From: Hysterium pulicare CBS 123377 | Taxonomy: Eukaryota; Ascomycota; Dothideomycetes; Hysteriales; Hysteriaceae | Direction: 5' to 3' | DNA: 55,781 bases | Assembly (NCBI GenBank): GCA_000467715.1 | Contig: AJFK01000690.1 | Coordinates: 1-55,781 of the forward strand | In this document: piece by piece, positions 1-11,037 of the stretch | Position numbering within the stretch: the stretch's first letter is position 1 | How the letters are laid out: every line of letters begins with the position of its first letter | Notes under the pieces: model-generated | Told to the model about the DNA's origin: nothing | What the model saw: the letters and a program-made list of their open reading frames with translations, nothing else | Database searches by the model: none | Translations under genes and position numbers: made by a program

Positions 1-44
1 ACCCACCCCCCTCCAAAAGACCCCTCACCACCTCCGCCCCCAAA

Positions 45-896
45 ATGTCCCCCCCAACCCCCAAAGCGAAAGACTGGTCCGCAACCCAATACCTGAAGTT
101 CGGCACCCAGCGCACGCGCCCCGTCCACGACCTGGTTTCCCAGCTCCCCGATCTCGCTCCGGGCGCCCGCATCGTGGATCTCGGCTGCGGGCCCGGCAAC
201 TCGACCGCGGTGCTGAGGGCGCGGTTCCCGGACGCGGAGCTCGTGGGCATGGATTCGAGTCCGGATATGCTGAAGAAAGCACGCTCGACACTCCCAGATG
301 TGGAGTTCGAGATAGGGGATTTGGCGACTTATGAGCCTCCGAAAAAGGGGGAGGGGGAAGGGGAAGGAGTCGATTTACTATTTAGCAATGCCGTGTTCCA
401 ATGGTTGCGGACGCCCCAGCGCATCCCCACGATCCTGAGATTGCTGAAGACGATGCGAAAGGGCGGGGTGCTGGCGTTCCAGGTGCCGGATAACTACTTC
501 GAGCCCTCGCACCTCGCGATGCGCGAGACGGCTTCTCTGCCCAACCGGCCCTGGACACGGTACCTATCCCCGCTTCTCGGCGGCGCCAAACGACCGGACC
601 TGGATCCCGTGGAGTCGCCGACGGCGTTCTACGACGCGCTGATCCCGCAGTGTCAGAGCGTCGAGATCTGGCAGACGGTCTATCAGCATGTGCTGGGTGG
701 CCCCCGGGACATTGTGGAGTGGGTTAGGGGCACGGGGTTGCAGCCTTTTTTGAATGCGTTGCCGGAGGATGGGGGTGCTAGGGAGGCGTTTTTGGAGGCG
801 TATGAGAGGAGGGTTGGGGAGGTGTATGGGAGGTTGGGGGATGGGAGGGTTATGCTTAGGTATCCGAGGTTGTTTGTTGTTGCGGTTAGGAAGTGA
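45..896 (+). CDS. tmt1: Trans-aconitate 2-methyltransferase-like SAM-dependent methyltransferase
   Basis: Single-exon gene for 283 aa, a class I Rossmann methyltransferase. SAM-binding motif I (VDLGCGPGNST) lies at residues 44-54, the acidic strand-2 residue follows in GMDSSPDML, and the N-terminus WSATQYLKFGTQRTRP is characteristic of the Tam/Tmt1 family. Family members esterify trans-aconitate, an inhibitory by-product of aconitase, using S-adenosylmethionine in the cytosol. The length fits the family (about 250-300 aa). The ATG at 45 is the first in frame after a C-rich leader, and only 44 nt of upstream sequence is in the window. Codon use changes sharply along the gene: C-ending codons in the first two thirds, G-ending and G-rich codons near the end. 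Substrate is inferred from family resemblance; related small-molecule methyltransferases cannot be excluded. Confidence 0.88.
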   Translation: MSPPTPKAKDWSATQYLKFGTQRTRPVHDLVSQLPDLAPGARIVDLGCGPGNSTAVLRARFPDAELVGMDSSPDMLKKARSTLPDVEFEIGDLATYEPPKKGEGEGEGVDLLFSNAVFQWLRTPQRIPTILRLLKTMRKGGVLAFQVPDNYFEPSHLAMRETASLPNRPWTRYLSPLLGGAKRPDLDPVESPTAFYDALIPQCQSVEIWQTVYQHVLGGPRDIVEWVRGTGLQPFLNALPEDGGAREAFLEAYERRVGEVYGRLGDGRVMLRYPRLFVVAVRK

Positions 897-1238
897 GGGA
901 TGTTGAGGGATGTGGAGCGGAATGGGCAATTCGGAATATCAGCTTGGGAATTTGTGCATCTATGCTTATTCGGCGAGCGGAAAGAGGATGTAGACTACCC
1001 AAGTCGTGTGTTTATTTCGTAGAGTTTACGATTGTCAAAGTCGGCCTATTGCTATTTTACATGTTCTGGCTTGTCGATATCAATGACAACCACGATTCAC
1101 GATCGCCAATCCATTGACTCTTCTCGCGCCCGATGAAATGCCAACACCAATCCATCACTTTCCCATCCCAAGAAGAGAAGCGACACGAAACGCCATTACC
1201 AGTCATCGACAACAGATGCATCCCGCGAAATCGTCTCC
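897..1238. other. Intergenic, convergent
   Basis: Lies between the stops of the methyltransferase and the first RBR ligase, so it should hold two 3' UTRs. I see no coding or RNA gene signal. Confidence 0.6.
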
Positions 1239-2749
1239 CTAGGAGCGGTTATTGAGACACCGATTACAAATGAGCGTCCCGCAAGCAGCACAATGGTTCA
1301 AGAACTGAAGCCAATCAGCGGCACAGACCGAACACTGCATCTCTTCGTTGCGGCCTTTGTAGCGACGTTCCCAATCGTGATCGCACGCCAGCTGTATGTC
1401 TGCGAAGAGGCCCTGGGGAAGATTGAGCGGTGGGATGTCCGGGGTTGCAGGAGGGTTGTTGTTGGGGTTGTCGAGAGCGGCGACGCCTGCGAGGCCGTCG
1501 GTCAGGAGATGGTGCTCTTCCCAGCCTTTACATTGGCATGATTTCCATCTGGAGCCACAGAGGTAGCAGAATTCGTGGCCACAGCGGCAACTGAGAGGGT
1601 GGTTAGTCAAGTCTTGGGATGAAGGTAGAGGGAGGGGGACGTTCGGATGTAGACATAAGAAGAAGTAGGACGATGGAATGGAATACAAGTTGGAAGAGAA
1701 TAACCGCGATGGACTTACAGCATGTGGAAACATCCGGACTCCAATTCGACCATATTCAGGCACTTGGTACATCTCTGCCATTTCGAGGCCTTGGCAACAT
1801 TCATCAGCTCCTTGACACTCTCATCGTCGGGACAAAGTCCCCGATGCGCAGGGCGTTTGCAAGTGGCACAGGTACGTTGTCCGCAGCTGGCACAGACAGC
1901 AACATCCTTGTCAACGATCGCCGTCGGACGGATGAACTTGGCGCAAGTCTTGTTGCTGCAATATATGGGATTCACCGTAGAGAACTCCTCCTCCTTCTCC
2001 TGGCATCGAGTGATCAGGTCCGTGGTGAAGAACGGGCGACAGGCAGCAAGCTGGATTCGGAGGCCGCAGCAGCGTGGGGGAAACAGAGATTGATCTGTAA
2101 GCGATGACTCGAAGAGATCCGTCAGACAAGTGCGGCAGTAAGCGTGTGCCACCAGGTCATCCTTTCGCCTGCACGACAGCTCGAGAACATCGAAGCGTGG
2201 ATGGAATTCCATGCAGGCCACGCACATGGTGTGGGTGTCTCTGGCTTTCCCTTTGCCTTTCTTGTTGCTGCCTGACGCTTCAGCCTTTGCTTCCCCGACT
2301 ACCTTGACCTGTCCGCCGTAGTCTTCTTCAAAGTAGAGTGTCGTGTCGTCGTTGCTGAAGACGGACTCGGCGTACTCAGTCCAAGCATTGCGATCTCTAC
2401 GACTGTCCCTTCCACCCTCTCCATTGAACGTCTTATTGGACTTCGGAATGGCCATTCCAGCAAGACGGCACGCGAGAGCATGATCTTCCTCGGCTTGCTT
2501 CTCCTCCCGAAGCAGTCGTTCAAAAGCCAGACGGTTAGCGTTCTCGTCGCGAAGAAGGTCGAGGGCAGTGCACTGGCTTTCGAGCAGCTCAAGCTGCTTT
2601 TGGTACTCGGTCTTGAGTATCTCGAAGGCGAACCGTTCGTCGTTACCGCTGTCGTCGTCCTCGATCGCCGCTAAAACTTCGTCGATGTCTGCAAGTTGGA
2701 GCTCCGCTGCTAATTTGGCGGTACGCGGGTCCATCGTACAGACCTCCAT
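1239..2749 (-). CDS. RBR-type E3 ubiquitin ligase (RING1-IBR-RING2), paralogue 1
   Basis: Two exons, 2749-1719 and 1590-1239, give 460 aa. RBR ligases take ubiquitin from an E2 on a RING2 cysteine and pass it to substrate. RING1 starts at CVACMEFHP (about 176) and ends near FPPRCC (228). The IBR domain runs from YCSNKTCAKF to about residue 310 with regularly spaced Cys/His. RING2 is WQRCTKCLNMVE through FCYLCG. The expected catalytic cysteine is C345, in the HMLCRCG motif. The intron splits the codon just before it, so intron retention would stop translation right after HML and remove the active site. The N-terminal part (1-170) is Glu-rich and probably helical, and the C-terminus has an extra CxxC cluster. 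Start chosen at MEVCTM, after which family-like sequence begins; the frame is open upstream, and a 5' UTR intron (GTGAGT near 2913-2918) is possible. Paralogous to the gene at 13400-15257. Confidence 0.9.
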
Positions 2750-3416
2750 TCTGGCCGCCTGGAGATATGTCTGAGATACACGCCTGTTCACAAAATTAGC
2801 ATTTACATCCGTCGAAAGGAAGACGGATGAAGGCGTTGCGAGAGAATGTGGATGCGAGTTGGAGGTGGAAGAAGACAGAAGACAAGACGGGTGCCCGCAG
2901 AAACGCGGAGCAATACTCACCAGGTGAAGCAGAGTAGCCGAAATGACAGGCCACATCACGTGAGACCATGGTCGAAGTAGAATGCAAATGCAAGCCGAAA
3001 GTGAAGTGAAAGTTGAGTGTTGCTGAGGCGATAGACGTGGAGTGACGATGAGATTGGATCGGGCCATCATCAAGTGGGTGAAAATGTGCTCACTAAGTAT
3101 CCAGAAATGTCGAACATGGTATGGAAGGGTTTGAGAATGAAGGGGTCAAGTCCCCAAAGAAGAATTATTATGAAGCTGGAAATTCCCTCCCTCCAACCAG
3201 AATCCCGCTTTCCACCCAAAGGACCCCTAGAATCAGCCCTATTACCAATTCCTCTCTGCCAAACTCTACATATAAGAAGAGCTCCAACTTTCTTGCTTCC
3301 AAGACGAGTTTCTTGTGGTATATCCATCGCGGCCCCAGCCCTAGGTAGGCAACTCAAAACAGGCCCCCAACAATACACGTTCAACTAACCCCCAACTAGC
3401 GGAAAACGCTTCGCTT
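2750..3416. other. Upstream region of RBR ligase 1
   Basis: Presumed promoter and 5' UTR of the RBR gene. It holds one perfect TCACGTGA palindrome at 2956-2963. Small open frames here lack family resemblance or splice support. Confidence 0.5.
2956..2963. promoter_or_regulatory. CACGTG palindrome (bHLH-type site)
   Basis: TCACGTGA about 210 bp upstream of the chosen start of RBR ligase 1. CACGTG is the core bound by fungal bHLH factors of the Cbf1 kind. Use here is inferred from position only. Confidence 0.3.
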
Positions 3417-3734
3417 TTAGTCCACCCGAGCCAAGACGTGGTTCAAGTCGTCAAGCACGCCCAACTCGGGATCCTCGAATATTGAGCCGCCAGAAAAGTA
3501 GTGACAAAGCCCAAGTGATGAAAAAACAAGAACAATGCCCGCCTGCATATTCTTCCATGATCGCAGTAGCGAAGACAAACAGGTGGTGCCATAGCAAATC
3601 GCCAGCAAGACCGAAGAAGAAAAAGGTTGACTTACCCAGAAAAACTCCGATTTCCAAAATGCCAGAATACGGGGACTTCCTTGAATAAAGACAAGCCAAA
3701 CAGCCGAGACGGTGACTCTGCCTCTCATCATCAT
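3417..3734 (-). CDS. Possible mini membrane protein with two hydrophobic segments
   Basis: I do not recognise this protein. A frame beginning MMMRGRVTVSAVWLVFIQ contains a strong GTAAGT donor after SEFFW and a TGCAG acceptor before AGIVLVFSS. Splicing exons 3734-3636 and 3542-3417 removes 93 nt and keeps frame, giving 74 aa. The product would have two hydrophobic stretches (about residues 8-20 and 34-50) and a polar tail ending LGVLDDLNHVLARVD. Because the intron is a multiple of three, the unspliced frame is also open, so splicing cannot be proven by frame rescue. It sits between divergently useful flanks of the RBR and LRG1 genes. It may equally be a chance frame. Transcript evidence would settle it. 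Confidence 0.3.
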   Translation of the reverse strand: MMMRGRVTVSAVWLVFIQGSPRILAFWKSEFFWVSQPFSSSVLLAICYGTTCLSSLLRSWKNMQAGIVLVFSSLGLCHYFSGGSIFEDPELGVLDDLNHVLARVD

Positions 3735-3942
3735 GCTCCAAAATGCCGAAACATGGACTTTCGCCGTCCGGGGTAGTGGAATAAAACGAACAAGAATCTT
3801 TTTGTCGTCGAGCTCGCGAAGAAAAACGGTTATCTGCAACTGGAGGTATCGGTTTCGCACAAGTTCACAAATGAACGGGAATAAACAAACGGACTCCTAA
3901 GTACTCCAATACATGTCTTGGGTTGATGGTTTGAGAAGGTAT

Positions 3943-6900
3943 CTATCCGGCGCCTGCGGTCCCCATTTGCTTCTGGTATGCCGGCGATCGATAGCTGTGG
4001 CGATGCGGTGAGCCCGTCCGCTGACTTTCCGCGGAACCGGGTGCTGGATTCGCATAAGGAAGATTCGGAGTGCCTAGATCGTATTGATTTTGAGGCGGAG
4101 TGTTATGAGTGCTTGACGCACCGTATGTGTGGTTTCCCGGACCACCAACATGCCGTACGGAAGTCTCGTTGTGCCAAGTCTGAGGGTTGTTATCCACTTG
4201 AGTGATCTGAGCAGCGTTGCGTTGGCCCTCTCTAGACCGTGGCGCTGATTGCACGCTTGGCGAAGTGACGGTTGCCTGAGGCACTTTACCAGCAGTTTCC
4301 CATCGACGCATGATCTCCTTGGTCGTCAACTCTTGCGAGCCGTCATCGTTCAACAAGGAAACTATCTCCTCGGGAATCTATCCGAGTCAGGGTAGTTTCA
4401 GAATGACATGGATGTGCTCACTTACCTCGCACATGGACTCGTTGCATTCTATTAATGTCGCCACCACTCGTACAGCGGCCTGGTCCACAAGCCTCTGCTC
4501 CTTGTCGTTATTTTCCCTCAAGATATTCGGGGTGAATACGGTGGCAAGGTTCCAGATATCCATTTTGTTCCCGCTATCCTCATCTACCGTGTGGAATGAG
4601 GACACCCAGTTGAGAAAGGCGAACAAAACTTCCATGGTATCGCGATGAGCCCTTGGTAGTAGACAGCATATCACATGAAGAACGCGCTTTCGCTTGTCAC
4701 CGTCCTCAATGTCTACAACTCATCGTCAGTGACTAGTCCCAAAAGTACTCCCAACGAGGATGACGTCTCTTACCATTTGCTGTTAGGAAAAGGCGGTACA
4801 GCTTCAACGTCAAAACAGGATCTGGCATGTAGCGCAGAAATCGCTTCAGCAGATTTGCTAACGTAACGGCACTTTCTTTGGTGAGGTCCACAGCATCGAC
4901 ACCTTTGGCATCAATTTCTTCTTCGAGCTCACGTAACGTTCTGAGGTTTCCATTCTTCCGGAAGACGCCCTCCACAGACATGTCCATATTCCGCATTGCA
5001 GAGATGGCGTCGTTGAGTAGGGCGGGTACTTTGAGAGTCCCTGGACCCACGCCATCTGGTGAATCAGCGCCGCATTTATCCACCAAGTATTCAAGGGTTT
5101 GCCTGAAGATTGCTTTCTCGGATACGGGCTTCTCGATCGCAGAGTCCTTGCCTTTCCTCGGCTTGCTCTTATCATTCTTGAACGCCTTGCCAATGCCGAA
5201 TTTACCCCAGAATGTCGGTCGTTTGGTTTCGATGAGATCAAGAAGTTCTCCTTGGTTGTATTCGTTGTCGTCTAAAAGAAGTCCAAGTTGTAGGACAGCG
5301 TAGCTCTTTAGTTTGAAATATTCAAGTGGCGAAAGTTCAGAGAAGTAGGCCCGGGACCGATTGTCCTGCAGCTGATCCAACGGATGGCCGCCAGAAAGGT
5401 CCCTTCGATGGCCATTCACAAGCCTCGGTTTCGGTTCTTGACCGAGAAGGGCACCCCCTCCTGCTCGGAATGCATTGGGTCGTTGTTCACGCTGCTGTTC
5501 CAATGCAGCCATTCGGGCAATGTCATCTAGAGCAAGGGAGTTTACACCGAGCGTCAACTGGCCTCCATCACCATTATCACGTTCTTGAACGATGTGCATG
5601 CCACCCCGTAATTGCCCTTCGCCGGACCCAGGCTCGACTGCTTCAGGCCCATCTATTATCCTCGAGGTTCGTGCGCGCTTCATAGTGGTAGAGAGGTGCT
5701 TGTCCAGTCGCGTCGATCGTAACCTTCGGATGTCCGTCATTGTCTGTTCGTAGGAGCCACCTTGGCCCTCAGTGGTCGACGTCGAACCTGCGTACGATTT
5801 TGACCGCGTGTCAGATCGCAACAAAGGAGGCTCGAGTTCAGAGCCAGATGTTGGCAGCCGATGGCCTGAAGAGGAATCATAACCAGCCAAATTTGGGTCA
5901 TCTAGAATTCATCGGTCAACAAACTTAACGACGTGCTGGGAATAAATAAGTTCCTAGTGTTGAAATGGGGAGGGTGCAGAGAGGAACTTGGAATTGTACA
6001 TGGTTTTGAACTTACCAGATGTATGCGGCAGCGCACCGCTGGATCGCAATGTCGCCAAGAGTCGAGCATGCGCAACCTTCAGTAGATGCACATATTGCCT
6101 AAGCTTCGAGACCGGAGTAAAGCCGCCCTCTGCATCGGGAACTTTCGAGGCGCAATTCCTGCAGAATATTTTCTTCAAAGACGCACTCCATCGAGCTTCG
6201 CCAGGGCTATCGCGTAAGTCCATTCCGCAAGTCTGACATATCATGCATGAATAGTTGAACGACATATAGTTCTGCCTCACACATCTGTCCTCGACCTGCA
6301 TTTCACAAACTGGGCATGCGTCTGTCCATCTCGGGATGTAGAGAGCTGTTTCGGCGGCAGTATCAGTGTTGGCTTCGGCTTCAAGCCGCTCATCTAGTGT
6401 ATTGACTTGAGCGAGGAAACCGGTCAAGCCTTTGGGATTACCCGTCTCCCGTTCCAGCTTTAAGGCTCCTTGCAGACATATTCGAATTAAAAGCTTCAGA
6501 TAGTGAGCCAAACCGGTGACGAGTGAAAGAAGTTCCTGGGTAACTCCGAGGCGTCGAACGCCAGTGTCCTGGGACTGGGTAAGAAGCGAAAAGAATGCGA
6601 CAACTTTCTTGCACAATAGTTTTGACTCGCGGGAGTAAGTCAGACCTAACCGAGAGCTGTCAGCAATATGCGACACGTCAGGTAAGCCTTTAGCGCTCAA
6701 CTCACCTTTAGGAGTACTCGCAAGTAGCAGAGCATCTAAGTCATCAGCAGCAGTGAACAGGAGATCGACATGGACAATGAACTTTTTGGCAGCCATGACT
6801 CCATCAAAATAGGCTCCGTTACTGACATGCAAGAGCATGTCTGATATGCATGTTGCCGATTTCTCTTCAAAAGCAGATAGAGTCTTCCAAATCCAGTTGA

Positions 6901-7811
6901 CTTTCGCTTCTACTTCTTCTTCCTGTTTCCGCACAGCTTGTCTTACCTCATCTGTGGCTTCACCATCCGCCACTTGATCCTCAATAATAGGTTGCCCTGT
7001 CGAATGCAATCGAACGTTCCAGTATTTGTGTATCATGTAACATTCTGGATGCCAATGCTGATTCTGACCGTTCCGGTATATTTCCACAAATTGCTTGAGG
7101 ATTGAGGTCTGACACCCATTACACCGCTGAGCGAATTTTGTCGAGTAGTGGAAGTGACAATAAACCGAGCCCTCGTGCTCATAATAGCTATCCTGGGCCC
7201 CAAACACGGTCGGGCAAACCGAACATGTAAAATGTTCAATGTGATATTTCCGATCGAGCGCAGTTATGTATGAACCTCGAAGAGCAGCTCCACATTCGTA
7301 ACAGAGTAGGTCGAGTCGCCGGAAATAATCCGTTTCACACAGCGGGTATTGGTTTGGTGGTTGATCCGGTACAGGAAAGAATTTCGAGGCCACAATTTTT
7401 CCACAATCCTGAAAAGTCAGTAAAACAAAGTACAAGCTCGTGGGGAAAACAAACATGGCAGGTAAAACACTCTAGATGGTAGGTGTCTCCCAAAGCCCTC
7501 ACAAACTGGCCGGTAAGACTACCACCACATTTCCCACATATCCTTGTCGCGCTAGGTCTTCTACTTTCACTAGACCTAGCCTTCGGTCTGGAGCTGAACT
7601 GGTCGCGGTCTGACCCTTCGCGATCTATAGGCGAAGGGTTCAACTGATAATCATCCCCAGTACCCTTTCGAGATGGTTGTATATCGAGAGAAGACTTTGT
7701 GGAAGGGCCGGCTTGACTGTTGTTGCGCGCTTCGTAACCGGATTGTATTTGGGGAGGTATCGATGTGCCCTGACCTTCCAGTGAAGGCTGGCCCTCCACT
7801 GGACCGCCCAT
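3943..7811 (-). CDS. lrg1: LIM-domain Rho GTPase-activating protein (Lrg1 orthologue)
   Basis: Five exons, 7811-7455, 7408-6016, 5901-4774, 4712-4426 and 4377-3943, give 1199 aa. Lrg1 proteins stimulate GTP hydrolysis by Rho1, limiting cell-wall glucan synthesis and shaping polar growth at hyphal tips. Tandem LIM zinc fingers start at CGKCGG (residue 92) and CYECGAALRG, followed by a third CxxC-type unit. A separate LIM-like unit (CPVCEMQVEDRC) lies near 483. The RhoGAP domain spans roughly 870-1060, with the arginine finger in GVFRKNGN near 897 and the conserved NLLKRFLRYMPDPVL helix after it. The C-terminal 140 residues are low-complexity. All four introns are 46-114 nt; the first has a GTTTGT donor but a good TTACTGAC branch. 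Stops in all three frames upstream support the ATG at 7811. The domain order LIM-LIM-(LIM)-LIM-RhoGAP is diagnostic. Confidence 0.93.
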
Positions 7812-9182
7812 CACGATCGTCGGCCAGCGTTAATATTTCGCGATGGAGTGCTTATGAGATGCGGGAACTCCAGATCGTGGGGAAAACGCAGGGGCCAACG
7901 AGGCGTTGTTGCGCGTAGGGGTTCGATCGATGGGAAATGCGCACGAGACTTCAGCGGATTGAGGATGGAGGGTGTACAAAGTCGATGGTTGTAATGGTAG
8001 ACTATTCGTGAGAGCACGCGAGAGGGGAGGGTTGAAGTTGGCCACGCCGTGGTGCGCTGTGTGCAGGTTGTTGTGTTGGCGCTGGCGGGTGGCTGAGCGA
8101 GACTTGGAAGATGGCAGATGGACAGCGTGAAGGTAATAGGCCGTGCTGAGGGTCCAAAATATCACCAGGCCCTGCAGACTGCGGCATATGCGGTGGTGAA
8201 GGAGTCGGAGGGGTTCGTTGGAGCAGATGGGTAGCTCTGCAGCTTGGGCAGTTCGAATTGCGTTCCCTGAATTAGACTGAGGCTGAAACGCGATGTAGCC
8301 GAGAGACAGACGGCGGGCGGAGAAATTCAACGTCAACGCGCGCAGTCCAGGAGAGTCGCACAGCGCCCAATACGCGCACGCCGGAATGGTTTGGTGGTGG
8401 GCGATGGAGGAGTGAGCTGGCAATGCGGAGACGTCCTGAGGCTGGCTTGGGGAGAGAGACGCACCAAGGTCGAATGGGGTGTCTGTGCGCCGCAGCCCTA
8501 AAGTATCGAGTAATTTTAAGAAGCAGATCCCTTGGGGCCGAGCAATAACCAGCTGCAGCAGACCGTCGAAGGAGGAGAAGAGTAGAAGATTATTCGTAGC
8601 ACAAGAACATGTTCGCTGAGAATGTATGTGAGTGGATAACATGTACCCCCGGCTTTTCCGCAGCGTGAAGTGAAATCACAGGGGGGGCAACTGCATGGTA
8701 GTAGAGAGGCTATCTTTGCGCAGAAGGCACCTCGCTCGGCCTCGACGCATGTCAGTATCTTCTGTGGGGTAATATTCCAGCAACTATCTGCAAGCATACT
8801 GTATCAACCGCCACGATTATTCCCACGCATAGCTACAAAGTACTTGGGGGGGTTGGCATGAAGAGCTACTCCGACGGCTTCTTCGGGCTTGGCAGGCTTT
8901 TTGCAAAGTGACTTCACAACCGCAGCTGGGCAACACTTCCTGCGACAAAGGCTGGTTGTGCCTACCCACCTGCCCACACCTTCGCTGCAGGTCTGAAAAT
9001 AGTCCACAGGGCATCATTCCAACGCCTGTCACTGCGGAGCCATCGCCGCTCTCACCGCTTCCGACCAGGGGAACAAAGGGTCTTTAAGACATCGACGAAG
9101 CGGACCTGCTCACCTCACCACTGTCTCTACCTCATCACCACCTTCCTCCACGAAACAACCTTCGGCCCGAATCACCTCCACT
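7812..9182. other. Divergent promoter region of lrg1 and rpb4
   Basis: About 1.4 kb separates two divergent starts. Long open frames occur on the minus strand but have no domain, no ATG-led conserved segment and skewed composition, so I treat them as chance. No RNA gene seen. Confidence 0.5.
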
Positions 9183-9901
9183 ATGGCCAACGAAGACGGT
9201 GTTGAGACCCGCCCAGTTCCACAACCTCCAGTCCATCGCGCCCCGAAACAAGTCTCGCGTCCCAAACCTGTCATTGTGCAAGATGAGGAGATAGGCACCG
9301 AGCTGAGGTTAGGCGAATTCGAACACGACCACGCGCTTTCTGTCTCTGAGGCTCGCGCCGTCATAACCGCAGTCCATGCGGCACGGCAGAAGAGGGATCC
9401 TGCCACGAATCCTCTAGGCGGCGAAAAAATACACAACGATTCGGAGTAAGTGGCAGCTCCACATGCAGAATCGCAATCGATCAGAAAGGTGGCGGAGCAG
9501 AGTCTGAGGAGAACACCGGAGAATGCAGTCTTACTAGCAATAACGAAGACATGGCTGACACTTGGAAACGCGGCAGGTCTATCGTCAAGTTTGGAGACTA
9601 CGTCGACACCTTCTCGCGGTTCAAGCAGAACGAGAATCTACAGGCTCTTTCTAACCTCCTGGAATCGCATCATGAGCTAGCTCCGATAGAGCGAGCTCAA
9701 CTGGGTGAGTTTTGTCGTTCTCACGATGCACACAAGATCGTCCTCGTTAATATGTCTTGCGTACCATTAGGCTCTCTCTGCTGCGACTCGGCCGACGAGG
9801 CGAAAACACTGATTCCATCACTTGTATCCAAGATATCCGATGCCAGTCTACAGGAGATGCTTGAAGAAATGGCACGACTACAGGACCGCTTTGGTGGGTA
9901 A
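9183..9901 (+). CDS. rpb4: RNA polymerase II subunit Rpb4
   Basis: Best model has exons 9183-9445, 9577-9704 and 9771-9901, giving 173 aa. Rpb4 pairs with Rpb7 as the stalk of RNA polymerase II. Recognised by LRLGEFEHDHALSVSEAR near residues 40-60, then VDTFSRFK, APIERAQLGSLCCDSADEA and KTLIPSLVSKISD, the HRDC-like Rpb4 core. The second intron (66 nt) is certain: removing it joins AQL to GSLCCD. The first intron has a GTAAGT donor at 9446. Its acceptor is less sure: 9576 has a CTGAC branch about 20 nt before it and gives the most family-like join (SESIVKFGDYVDTF), while 9528 also keeps frame and adds 16 residues. The N-terminus is Pro-rich. Length fits fungal Rpb4 (about 140-170 aa). Confidence 0.9.
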
Positions 9902-10410
9902 AGCAGGAAGGCTAAATCCCGATCGAGCTACACTATAAAGAAGGGCACTGGACAACATCATAAGATATTTACAGATTGCACAGAACGGGGTTTCCGGAGA
10001 CAGCCCTAAGAAAGGATACTGTTTGCGAGACATTGGATCGAATGACCAGTCAGCGACGGCATCTAGCCCACTGACCTTTCACGATCTAGACCAGAGAGTC
10101 GATCGCAGGTGATAATTCACTAAAACTGTACTAGAGACCTTTCAGAGACATACTGAAATAGCAACCATATATTCTATAGTCCCTTAGTGAGTTCAATGCA
10201 TCACGTGACTGACTTGACACCTGCACGCTCCTCTGCCATTAGTGTCACGTTGTGACGAAGGCCGGTGATCATTTCTCTTATCGCTAGTCAAAGTTATCTT
10301 CTTATCAGCCACAAAAAATCGATTATGCGCATGTCAAACCTTTCAACTTGGCTACAACCTTCACTACAGTCCCAACACCACGGCATCTTGATTTTCAAAC
10401 TACCACTACC
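9902..10410. other. Intergenic between rpb4 and a hypothetical gene
   Basis: Holds the presumed rpb4 3' UTR and the promoter of the next gene, with a TCACGTGA palindrome at 10201-10208. A 27-codon upstream ORF begins at 10331 (MSNLSTWLQP) and ends just ahead of the next start. No other gene seen. Confidence 0.5.
10201..10208. promoter_or_regulatory. CACGTG palindrome (bHLH-type site)
   Basis: Perfect TCACGTGA, 203 bp upstream of the ATG at 10411. The same octamer occurs upstream of RBR ligase 1 and inside a sec9 intron. Function is inferred only. Confidence 0.3.
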
Positions 10411-11037
10411 ATGAATCCTATCCATGCCGCCAAAGATAACAATAAGAAGCGGTCCCGCGAAGAAGAAGACCGGCCAGAGCAATCATCTAAGCGCCGTAAA
10501 GATGATGAATCACCCACACCATGTTCATCCTACGAGATGATTGATACATTTGCAGCCACCGTGCTGTGCTCGGAACAACCGTCACACAGTACATTATTGG
10601 AACAGCACACCCACAATGTCTCTAATCATGTTAAACCTAACTACGGGCCCGATGCTCCACCACCCGACCTTCAAGTCCAGAGCCCAGATGCAGACTCTCA
10701 AACACAAACGAACAATGAAATACTGACATCGCATCCAAGCAGACCACAACGACTCCGATTCACCTTGAGCAGCGCCACATCGCAGAAACAGAAGCGTTCG
10801 ATCTCAACACTCAAGAAACCATCCTCATGTACTCCCGCACATGTACTGAATTCGTCCTCTGGGACCCCGGCTTGGCATCAAGGGCATTGTGGGCTGGCCT
10901 TAACGAAGAAGATGATCAACACGATAACACAGCGAGACGTACTGGGAATCTGCAAGATGATGTTTTTGGCACGGGGATTTTCCTCTGAGTCGTCTCCAAA
11001 TTCTTCGGCATACGAAATGCATAGAAGCATGGGTTGA
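10411..11037 (+). CDS. Hypothetical basic-acidic nuclear protein; model uncertain
   Basis: Not recognised. From MNPIHAAKDNNKKRSREE the frame carries a strong nuclear-localisation-like stretch (KKRSREEEDRPEQSSKRRKD, residues 9-28) and then low-complexity polar sequence. Two readings are possible. Unspliced, the frame runs to 11037 and gives 208 aa with a Ser-rich, unconvincing tail. Alternatively an intron ending at a TACTGAC branch and GCAG acceptor (10742) moves into another frame. That frame encodes a better-looking tail (ETILMYSRTCTEFVLWDPGL through ARRTGNLQDDVFGTGIFL) stopping at 10988. The only phase-0 donor giving a normal-sized intron is the weak GTCCAG at 10675. The second reading has the more protein-like composition, so the 3' half of this model should be treated as open. 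Confidence 0.4.
   Translation: MNPIHAAKDNNKKRSREEEDRPEQSSKRRKDDESPTPCSSYEMIDTFAATVLCSEQPSHSTLLEQHTHNVSNHVKPNYGPDAPPPDLQVQSPDADSQTQTNNEILTSHPSRPQRLRFTLSSATSQKQKRSISTLKKPSSCTPAHVLNSSSGTPAWHQGHCGLALTKKMINTITQRDVLGICKMMFLARGFSSESSPNSSAYEMHRSMG

Noticed and set aside
564-929. Long antisense frame over the methyltransferase
   Set aside because: Shadow of the G-rich coding strand; Pro/Ile/Asn repeats reflect base skew, not protein selection.
7830-8642. 270-codon minus-strand frame upstream of lrg1
   Set aside because: Composition is Pro/Leu/His-rich and erratic, with no domain; it lies where the lrg1 and rpb4 promoters should be.
9450-9680. 76-codon frame in the first rpb4 intron region (VAEQSLRRTPENAVLL)
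   Set aside because: Using its acceptor would leave the Rpb4 frame; the family-like VDTFSRFK segment is in another frame.
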